Positions 1 through 4,939 of a DNA stretch of 6,957 nt are shown piece after piece. A program made the position numbers and the translations under genes. The notes under the pieces are model-generated. The model was not told where the DNA came from. It saw only the letters and a list, made by a program, of their open reading frames with translations, and did no database searches. Positions within the stretch are counted from its first letter, which is position 1. Each line of letters opens with the position of its first letter. Source of the stretch: Bacteroidales bacterium (GTDB lineage: Bacteria; Bacteroidota; Bacteroidia; Bacteroidales; UBA1556); NCBI GenBank assembly GCA_029935325.1, contig JAOZKO010000146.1, positions 1 to 6,957 on the forward strand, written 5' to 3'.

Positions 1-143
1 TGACAAAACATTAATATCGTATTTTACACATTAGTTCTATATTATTGACAAATAGCGCATTGCGTAAATTGTATTAGACTGATTAGTAATAATAGTAATT
101 TGCAGCAAAAGAATAATTGGCAAGGGAGTATTTAGAAAAAACA

Positions 144-172
144 ACACGATTTTTTTATTCGTGTATTCGTGG
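144..172. repeat. Short direct and inverted repeat, possibly a fragment of a dispersed intergenic repeat
   Basis: Two tandem copies of ATTCGTG (157-163 and 165-171, period 8) follow an ACACGA at 144-149 that can pair with TCGTGT at 159-164 across a T-rich loop. The motif set (CACGAATACACGAAT on the minus strand) resembles short dispersed intergenic repeats I associate with Bacteroidota genomes, but that is an impression from memory. It is not a convincing terminator because no T-run follows the stem. The rest of positions 1-262 contains no coding region, RNA gene or mobile element that I can recognise. Confidence 0.3.
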
Positions 173-262
173 CTATTATTAATAAGTATGAGTATTTACC
201 CTGTGCTATAAATAAATTCACCAAAAAATCAAATTTACCTCCAGTATTATCAAAAATAATTG

Positions 263-270
263 TACTTTTG
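263..270 (+). promoter_or_regulatory. Bacteroidota-type -7 promoter element for rpsA
   Basis: TACTTTTG is a perfect match to TAnnTTTG, the -7 element recognised by the primary sigma factor of Bacteroidota. It lies 83 bp before the rpsA start, and transcription would be expected to begin about 5-7 bases after it, near 275-277. A clear -33 TTTG/TTG is not visible at the usual spacing; the closest T-rich stretch is TTTACC at 234-239. The match quality and position in front of the only plus-strand gene make this the most likely rpsA promoter. Confidence 0.6.
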
Positions 271-274
271 CAGC

Positions 275-339
275 CCTCTAAAAAAATTAGAGGAGGACAT
301 AAGTCCTTATTGTTTAACCAGACTGTATTTCAGGCAGTC
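275..339 (+). promoter_or_regulatory. Structured 5' leader of rpsA with a sequestered Shine-Dalgarno-like sequence
   Basis: Three consecutive hairpins can be drawn. Hairpin 1 pairs CCTCTAA (275-281) with TTAGAGG (287-293) in a perfect 7-bp stem with an A5 loop. Hairpin 2 abuts it directly, pairing AGGAC (294-298) with GTCCT (303-307) around an ATAA loop. Hairpin 3 pairs GACTG (321-325) with CAGTC (335-339), ending 14 nt before the start codon. A textbook AGGAGG (291-296) is split between hairpins 1 and 2, so it is fully paired, and it sits 57 nt upstream of the rpsA ATG, too far to serve that start. Hairpin 1 begins almost at the predicted transcription start. A role in autogenous control or in mRNA stability is an inference; I do not recognise a named leader family. 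Confidence 0.45.
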
Positions 340-353
340 ACATTGAATTTATT

Positions 354-2720
354 ATGGCAGACGAAAATGTCAAAAAAGAAGAATTAACCGAAGAAGCTAC
401 CAAAGCTGAGGTTAAAAATCCCCAAGAAGAAGTTAAAGAAGAAACTCCTAAAGTAGAAAAGGTTGTTGCTGAAGAAAAACCCGAAGAAGTAGTTGAAGAG
501 ACTAAAGAAGAGGTTAAGGAAGAAGCACCAGTTGTTGAAGCTAAGGAAGAAGTTGCAGTAGTTGAGGAAGCACCTATTGTTGAGGCTAAGGAAGAAGTAA
601 AAGTTGAAGAAGTTGTCGCCCCTGTGGAAGAAACTCCTATAGTTGAAGAAACTCCTGTAGTTGAAGCCAAAGAAGAGGTAAAAGCTGAAGCTGCTGCTCC
701 TATTGCTGAGAAGAAAGATATTACAGACTTCGACGAAGAACCAGTTGCATTTGATTGGGACAATGTTGTTGATGACAATACTATCCAAACTAAAGATTAC
801 GACAAATATGCTGATATCTATGACAAGACTCTAAAGCAAGTTGCTGAGCAACAAGTTGTAGAAGGAACTATTATGTCAAAAAATAGTCGTGAGGTAATTA
901 TCAATATTGGTTTCAAATCTGATGGAGTATTATCTGTTAACGAGCTTCGTTATAATGATGATATTAAAGTCGGTGACGTAATTGACGTATATATTGAGAG
1001 TCAAGAAGATGCTCAAGGTCAATTAATTCTTTCACATAAAAAAGCTAGAATTCTTAAATCATGGGATCGTGTAAACGATGCTCTTGATAAGGATGAAATT
1101 ATTAATGGATTTGTTAAATGTCGTACCAAAGGTGGTTTAATTGTAGATGTATTTGGAATTGAGGCATTCTTGCCAGGTTCTCAGATAGATGTTAAGCCTA
1201 TCCGTGATTACGATATTTATGTTGGTAACACTATGGAATTCAAAGTTGTGAAAATTAATAACGAATTCAAAAACGTTGTTGTATCACATAAAGCTCTTAT
1301 CCAAGACGAACTTGAGAAGCAAAAAGCTGAAATTATGGCTAAGCTTGAAAAAGGTCAAGTTCTTGAAGGTACCGTTAAGAATATTACTTCTTATGGTGTA
1401 TTTATTGATTTGGGTGGTGTTGATGGACTTATTCATATCACTGATTTATCTTGGGGAAGAATTAATCATCCTGAAGAGGTTGTTGAATTGGATCAAAAGA
1501 TCAATGTTGTTATTCTTGATTTCGATGAGAACAAGAAGCGTATTGCTCTTGGATTGAAACAATTAACTCCACACCCATGGGATTCATTAGATGAAAAACT
1601 TAAGGTAGAAGATAAGATCAAAGGAAAAGTTGTTGTTATTGCTGACTACGGTGCATTTATTGAAATTGCTCCTGGTGTTGAAGGCCTTATCCACGTTAGT
1701 GAAATGTCATGGTCACAGCACCTTCGTACCGCTCAGGACTTCCTAAGCGTTGGTGACGAAGTAGAAGCTGTAGTTCTTACACTTGACCGTGATGAGCGCA
1801 AAATGTCATTAGGTATTAAGCAACTTATACCTGATCCATGGGCTAATATTGATGAAAAATATCCTAAAGCATCTAAACATACTGCTACAGTTCGTAACTT
1901 TACCAATTTCGGTATTTTTGTTGAACTTGAAGAAGGAGTTGATGGTCTAGTTCATATCTCTGACTTAAGCTGGTCTAAGAAAATTAAGCATCCTGCTGAA
2001 TTTACAAAGATTGGTGATAAGATGGATGTTGTTGTTCTTGACGTTGATCCAGAAAATCGTAGATTAAGCTTAGGTCATAAGCAATTGGAAGAAAATCCTT
2101 GGGATGTATTCGAAACAGTATTTACTGTTGATAGTATTCATAAAGGAACTATTATTTCAATAAATGATAAAGGTGCAATTGTTGCTCTTCCTTATGGTGT
2201 TGAAGGATTTACTCCTAAGCGTCACTTAAGCAAGGAAGACGGTTCATTGCCAGTAGTTGATGAAGCACTTGACTTTATGGTAATTGAATTTTCTAAGGAT
2301 AGTAAAAAGATTATTCTTTCTCATAGCCGAATTTTCCAAGCAAGTAAAGCAACAGAAAAGTTTAATGCTAAGGCAGCAAAAAGCGCGAGTGCAAAATCTA
2401 ATGCCTCTGCTATGAAGAATGTAAATAAGAATATTGAAAAAACCACTCTAGGTGATTTAGGTGTTCTTGGTAATCTTAAAGCTGAAATGCAAGAATCTGA
2501 AAAAGCTAAAGCAAAAGAGCTTTTGAAGAAAATTGAAGCTAAAGAAGATACTAAAACAGAGAAAAAAGCAGCTCCTAAGAAAGCCGCTAAAAAAGCTGAG
2601 CCAAAAGCTGAGCCAAAAGCTGAACCAAAGGCTGAAGCGAAAGCTGAACCAAAGGCTGAAGCGAAAGCTGAACCAAAGGCTGAAGCGAAAGCTGAACCAA
2701 AAGCTGATACAGCAGAATAA
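354..2720 (+). CDS. rpsA: 30S ribosomal protein S1 (bS1) with long acidic N-terminal and repeat-rich C-terminal extensions
   Basis: S1 binds mRNA on the small ribosomal subunit and helps unfold and load it. Six S1 (OB-fold RNA-binding) domains lie at about residues 167-229, 248-312, 335-403, 420-490, 505-577 and 593-658. Domains 3-5 show the classic GVFIDL, GLIHITDLSW and RIALGLKQL signatures, and the linkers carry the repeated PW(D/A) motif (HPWD, DPWA, NPWD). Residues 1-125 are a Glu/Lys/Val-rich, probably disordered extension with three copies of VEAKEEV (61, 77, 103). After residue 660 comes a Lys/Ala-rich linker, then a TTLGDLGVLGNLKAEM segment (697-712) like the C-terminus of other Bacteroidota S1 proteins, and an AEPK/AEAK repeat tail. 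At 788 residues it is longer than the roughly 550-600 usual for the family; the tails account for the excess. ATG 354 is the only Met in frame after the upstream stop at 315-317. No Shine-Dalgarno lies near it, as is normal in this phylum. Confidence 0.97.
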   Translation: MADENVKKEELTEEATKAEVKNPQEEVKEETPKVEKVVAEEKPEEVVEETKEEVKEEAPVVEAKEEVAVVEEAPIVEAKEEVKVEEVVAPVEETPIVEETPVVEAKEEVKAEAAAPIAEKKDITDFDEEPVAFDWDNVVDDNTIQTKDYDKYADIYDKTLKQVAEQQVVEGTIMSKNSREVIINIGFKSDGVLSVNELRYNDDIKVGDVIDVYIESQEDAQGQLILSHKKARILKSWDRVNDALDKDEIINGFVKCRTKGGLIVDVFGIEAFLPGSQIDVKPIRDYDIYVGNTMEFKVVKINNEFKNVVVSHKALIQDELEKQKAEIMAKLEKGQVLEGTVKNITSYGVFIDLGGVDGLIHITDLSWGRINHPEEVVELDQKINVVILDFDENKKRIALGLKQLTPHPWDSLDEKLKVEDKIKGKVVVIADYGAFIEIAPGVEGLIHVSEMSWSQHLRTAQDFLSVGDEVEAVVLTLDRDERKMSLGIKQLIPDPWANIDEKYPKASKHTATVRNFTNFGIFVELEEGVDGLVHISDLSWSKKIKHPAEFTKIGDKMDVVVLDVDPENRRLSLGHKQLEENPWDVFETVFTVDSIHKGTIISINDKGAIVALPYGVEGFTPKRHLSKEDGSLPVVDEALDFMVIEFSKDSKKIILSHSRIFQASKATEKFNAKAAKSASAKSNASAMKNVNKNIEKTTLGDLGVLGNLKAEMQESEKAKAKELLKKIEAKEDTKTEKKAAPKKAAKKAEPKAEPKAEPKAEAKAEPKAEAKAEPKAEAKAEPKADTAE
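2595..2702 (+). repeat. In-frame 12-bp/24-bp tandem repeat encoding the AEPK/AEAK tail of S1
   Basis: Nine tandem 12-bp units (GCTGAxCCAAAA and variants) encode AEPK or AEAK at residues 748-783. Within them a 24-bp compound unit beginning GCTGAACCAAAG occurs three times with no differences (2619-2642, 2643-2666, 2667-2690), followed by a partial copy. Identity at the nucleotide level, including third codon positions, indicates recent expansion by slippage or unequal recombination. The array stays in frame, so copy-number change would only lengthen or shorten the tail. Confidence 0.9.
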
Positions 2721-2744
2721 TCCTGTTTTAATTAATATATTAAG

Positions 2745-2778
2745 AAAATCCTGAGCCTTGGCTTGGGATTTTTTTTTT
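2745..2778 (+). terminator. Rho-independent terminator of rpsA
   Basis: AAAATCCTGAGC (2745-2756) pairs with GCTTGGGATTTT (2761-2772), with two G-U pairs and a CTTG loop, and an uninterrupted T-run continues to 2778. It starts 24 nt after the rpsA stop codon, so rpsA appears to be the last or only gene of its transcript. Confidence 0.9.
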
Positions 2779-2929
2779 GAACTAATTTGTCTAGCCCTGA
2801 AATAGCGTTACACAAAAAGTTCGAAGTATTCCTATACATCTTCACTTTGCCGCCTCAAATATGGCACGCATTAGATTTTTTCAGCAGAGCCTATAAGGGG
2901 ATGTTCTAGTTATTCTTTTACGCAGATAC
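2779..2929. other. Convergent intergenic stretch with no assigned function
   Basis: This lies between the rpsA terminator and the minus-strand terminator of the sqr unit. I find no open frame of useful length on either strand; the minus strand is broken repeatedly by stops. Parts of it, for example 2845-2900, are less AT-rich than the flanking intergenic DNA. No tRNA-like fold, insertion-sequence end or CRISPR-like repeat is evident. It could be decayed coding or mobile DNA, or an unrecognised RNA, but nothing visible supports either reading. Confidence 0.4.
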
Positions 2930-2962
2930 AAAAAAAAGCTATAGACAAAATGCCTATAGCTT
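2930..2962 (-). terminator. Rho-independent terminator of the sqr / small-ORF unit
   Basis: Read on the minus strand, AAGCTATAG (2962-2954) pairs with CTATAGCTT (2944-2936) in a perfect 9-bp stem with a 9-nt loop, and a T-run follows (plus-strand A-run 2930-2937). It lies 52 nt beyond the small ORF stop at 3015. A second weaker hairpin, CAGAC/GTCTG (2967-2971 / 2979-2983), sits just before it in the same 3' UTR. Its position after the small ORF rather than straight after sqr implies that both are on one transcript. Confidence 0.85.
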
Positions 2963-3014
2963 AATTCAGACCAAGAGAGTCTGTAATTTAATTGTATTTC
3001 AAATTTTCTAAAAA

Positions 3015-3185
3015 TCAACTATGGCCTTTTACAACCATCATCATAATTTTCAAATTCAATTTAAAAAACATATAAACTTGTTTTATCAAACAACGTCTCC
3101 AGAATAAAGTCATTTTTCCTGGGCGAGTTGCATAAGCATAATCTTCATATGCTTTGTTTTTCATTCTATCTTGTATATTTGCCAT
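3015..3185 (-). CDS. Small basic, Met/Phe-rich hypothetical protein downstream of sqr
   Basis: This is a 56-codon frame starting at ATG 3185 and ending TGA 3015. It starts MANIQDRMKNKAYEDYAYA, a charged N-terminal half, followed by TRPGK and a basic hydrophobic C-terminal half (about 28-53) rich in Leu, Met, Phe and Lys/Arg. That half could form an amphipathic or membrane-associated helix. The ORF begins 36 nt after the sqr stop on the same strand, before the shared terminator, so it is probably cotranscribed with sqr. No Shine-Dalgarno is present; the upstream sequence is A/T-rich, as for its neighbours. Its YMFFKLNLK resembles the YMFLYKAKAK segment near the SQR C-terminus, which could be chance or shared membrane-binding chemistry. 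I do not recognise a family. An accessory or membrane-tethering role for SQR is inference from position only. Spurious translation remains possible. Confidence 0.6.
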   Translation of the reverse strand: MANIQDRMKNKAYEDYAYATRPGKMTLFWRRCLIKQVYMFFKLNLKIMMMVVKGHS

Positions 3186-3221
3186 GATATTGTGTTTTTA
3201 AAATTTCAATTAACTTATTGA

Positions 3222-4679
3222 TTATTCTGGAATTAGCGACCAACCTATTTTTGCCTTTGCCTTATATAAGAACATATAATGCATAAATAATTTCATCCAG
3301 TGACCTGCTAATCCAATTACTCCTACAGTGGCTTTTATATCTCGTCCATACTCAGGGTATTTATCCCAATCTGGCACAATAGGCGAAACAGTCATTGTAG
3401 CGGCTTGACCCTTAGTAAAACCATAACCAGCACTAACTATACAGGCAGCAGCTTGCTTTGCCATTGATGCTGAATGTGGATGATCTTTTTTGCCGGTCTT
3501 TATTCTATAAGCAATATTTTGTGCAACTACTTTACCAATTACTCCTGATGGCATACCTGTACGTGGTGGGGTAGGGAATATCTTGGTTCCATTTGGACTT
3601 TCCATAGGTTTTGACATAGTATGTGGTGGCGCAAAAGCAATACCTGAAGCATACATAAAGTCGTAAGTAGGGCTTTGATATATAGAAGGCCAATCTGAAG
3701 CTTTCCATTCGTCATATGGCTTTGGAGTATAGTCTGCATCTACCTTCATCATTCCGTTAGCAACAAATACGGTAGAGGAAATATCTTCACCAGCCTTATC
3801 AAAGGCTTTAATTTTTGCTCCAGCAAAGCCAGGAATCAACATTGCAAAATCAAACTCTTGCTCATGGTAAGTGCCATCTAATAATTCATAAAAAGCTTTA
3901 CCTTCTTCAACCTTATTTACACCAGCACGCTTTATCCATTGAATACCATATTCTGCTAAAACCGACTCAGTAAATATTTTTGTAGGTGTTACATAGCCTC
4001 CTCTATTAATATAGGCACCTCCCATTCCAAAATCTCCAAGCTCATATTCATTGGAAATCCATATTATTTCTGCCAAATGTGAAAGCCCACGTTTATCAAC
4101 TTCAAAAGCAATATTTAAAGCATATTCAAAAGCAGCACCTTGACAAGTAGCCATTGGATGACCTGTTCCAATAAGGAATGTTTGATGCTCTCCATTTTCC
4201 ATTTTCTCAAGAGATTTCTCAAGATTATGCCATGAATGATAAGCATGATCGTAGGTGCAAACTGAATTTGTAAATAAATCAGGCCCTAAGCCTGGAGTTC
4301 CTGCAAAATTTAATGTAGGACCTGTACCATTAACCAAGAAATCAAAATCTACAGTTTCTTCTTCTCCCTGTCGTCCTTCTTCCACATATTTAATCTTAAC
4401 ATATGGACTACTATTTTGAGTATCACCTTCAGGATGTATTGATGTGGCTAATGCTTGTTTAAATGTAATACCCTTGCGGTCATAAACCGGAGCTAGTTTA
4501 AACTTAACTTCATTCGGTTCCATTAATCCAACACCAACCCATATATTGGATGGCACCCATTGATAATTGCTATTGGGACTAACAACGATTACTTCATGTT
4601 TTTTACCCAAATACTTTTGTAGATACAGAGCAGCGGTATGACCGGATATTCCTGCACCAAGAACGACAACTTTTGACAT
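3222..4679 (-). CDS. sqr: Sulfide:quinone oxidoreductase (SQR), FAD-dependent
   Basis: SQR oxidises sulfide to zero-valent sulfur or polysulfide and reduces membrane quinone, acting as a monotopic membrane flavoprotein. The 485-residue product starts MSKVVVLGAGISGHTAALYL, whose GxGxxG (8-13) is the ADP-binding fold for FAD. A second flavin motif, YASGIAFAPPHT, is at 343-354. Exactly three cysteines occur (141, 179, 413). Their placement, with GTGHPMATCQGAA around Cys179 and AACIVSAGYGFTKGQAATM around Cys413, matches the three redox cysteines of SQRs. Residues 461-485, with HWMKLFMHYMF, form a hydrophobic/basic tail suited to membrane attachment. No signal peptide is seen, which argues against the related periplasmic flavocytochrome c sulfide dehydrogenase FccB. 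The length is somewhat above the roughly 430 residues of classical SQRs; the SQR subtype cannot be fixed by eye. The start ATG 4679 sits directly before the FAD motif. It heads a unit with the small ORF downstream. Confidence 0.88.
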   Translation of the reverse strand: MSKVVVLGAGISGHTAALYLQKYLGKKHEVIVVSPNSNYQWVPSNIWVGVGLMEPNEVKFKLAPVYDRKGITFKQALATSIHPEGDTQNSSPYVKIKYVEEGRQGEEETVDFDFLVNGTGPTLNFAGTPGLGPDLFTNSVCTYDHAYHSWHNLEKSLEKMENGEHQTFLIGTGHPMATCQGAAFEYALNIAFEVDKRGLSHLAEIIWISNEYELGDFGMGGAYINRGGYVTPTKIFTESVLAEYGIQWIKRAGVNKVEEGKAFYELLDGTYHEQEFDFAMLIPGFAGAKIKAFDKAGEDISSTVFVANGMMKVDADYTPKPYDEWKASDWPSIYQSPTYDFMYASGIAFAPPHTMSKPMESPNGTKIFPTPPRTGMPSGVIGKVVAQNIAYRIKTGKKDHPHSASMAKQAAACIVSAGYGFTKGQAATMTVSPIVPDWDKYPEYGRDIKATVGVIGLAGHWMKLFMHYMFLYKAKAKIGWSLIPE

Positions 4680-4706
4680 AATTGAAAATATTTATTGATT
4701 TTTAGA

Positions 4707-4722
4707 CTCGACAAAAATCGAG
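4707..4722 (-). promoter_or_regulatory. Small hairpin in the sqr 5' untranslated region
   Basis: CTCGA (4707-4711) and TCGAG (4718-4722) pair with a 6-base loop, 28-43 nt upstream of the sqr start codon. If the promoter at 4784-4791 is right, this hairpin is in the transcribed leader. The stem is only 5 bp, so a regulatory role is uncertain. Confidence 0.3.
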
Positions 4723-4723
4723 C

Positions 4724-4800
4724 TTGCAATTTGCAATTTATTACGTAATAATGATTTATGAATTATCATTTAGTAATTGTTTGCAAATATAAGCAATTTA
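4724..4800. promoter_or_regulatory. Repeated TTGCAA palindromes and GCAATTTA direct repeat upstream of sqr
   Basis: The palindrome TTGCAA occurs at 4724-4729, 4731-4736 and 4781-4786. The first two are seven bases apart and make the near-symmetric TTGCAATTTGCAA. The octamer GCAATTTA is repeated directly at 4733-4740 and 4793-4800, exactly 60 bp apart. One TTGCAA copy overlaps the proposed -7 element. The arrangement would fit an operator pair for a transcription factor controlling sqr, but no known regulator site (FNR/DNR TTGAT-ATCAA or NsrR type) is recognised. In such AT-rich DNA some repeats arise by chance. Confidence 0.3.
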
Positions 4801-4810
4801 GGTAAACAAA
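4784..4810 (-). promoter_or_regulatory. Candidate Bacteroidota-type promoter for sqr
   Basis: On the minus strand TATATTTG (4791-4784) matches the -7 consensus TAnnTTTG exactly, and TTTG (4810-4807) could be the -33 element. The 15-nt spacing is shorter than the usual 19-21 or so, which lowers confidence. The predicted transcript would have a leader of about 100 nt before ATG 4679. It lies between the nor terminator and sqr, so sqr can be expressed independently of the reductase. Confidence 0.4.
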
Positions 4811-4862
4811 TACGTAAATGTCTAATAAGGCATGATAATTATTATATTTTGCGTTTTGGAGC

Positions 4863-4900
4863 AAAAAAAAACAGCCTGTTCGTTTTCACAAACAGGCTGT
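4863..4900 (-). terminator. Rho-independent terminator of the nitric oxide reductase gene
   Basis: On the minus strand ACAGCCTGTT (4900-4891) pairs with AACAGGCTGT (4880-4871) in a perfect 10-bp stem with a 10-nt loop, followed by eight T residues (plus-strand A-run 4863-4870). It begins 39 nt after the reductase stop codon. The plus-strand reading lacks a proper T-run, so it probably works in one direction only. Confidence 0.92.
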
Positions 4901-4939
4901 AATATAATTTTATATTTTATCTATTTAAAACTGTATTCT

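Noticed and set aside
45..75. TTGACA (45-50) with a TGTATT-like -10, and a CGCA-T-TGCG palindrome (56-64) between them
   Set aside because: TTGACA-type promoters are not the primary Bacteroidota form, the -10 match is poor, and the perfect TAnnTTTG nearer to rpsA explains the gene better. The 9-bp palindrome alone is not significant.
299..346. Possible 15-codon leader peptide after AGGAGG starting at ATA 299 and stopping 7 nt before the rpsA ATG
   Set aside because: It would need an ATA start only 2 nt after the SD-like sequence, which is itself paired in hairpins. There is no ATG, GTG or TTG start in that frame.
169..387. A 72-codon plus-strand frame from a GTG, spanning the rpsA promoter and leader and running into rpsA
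   Set aside because: It covers the -7 element and leader hairpins, has no supported start and overlaps rpsA in another frame. A TTG at 310-312 in this frame lies 13 nt after AGGAGG but is too weak to support a leader peptide.
338..788. Ser/Thr-rich and Asn/Phe-rich minus-strand frames opposite the rpsA 5' region
   Set aside because: They are antisense shadows of the repetitive Glu/Lys/Val codons of the S1 N-terminal extension; their low complexity follows from that bias.
3539..3739. Minus-strand 66-codon frame inside sqr
   Set aside because: It is an out-of-frame shadow of the well-supported sqr coding sequence.
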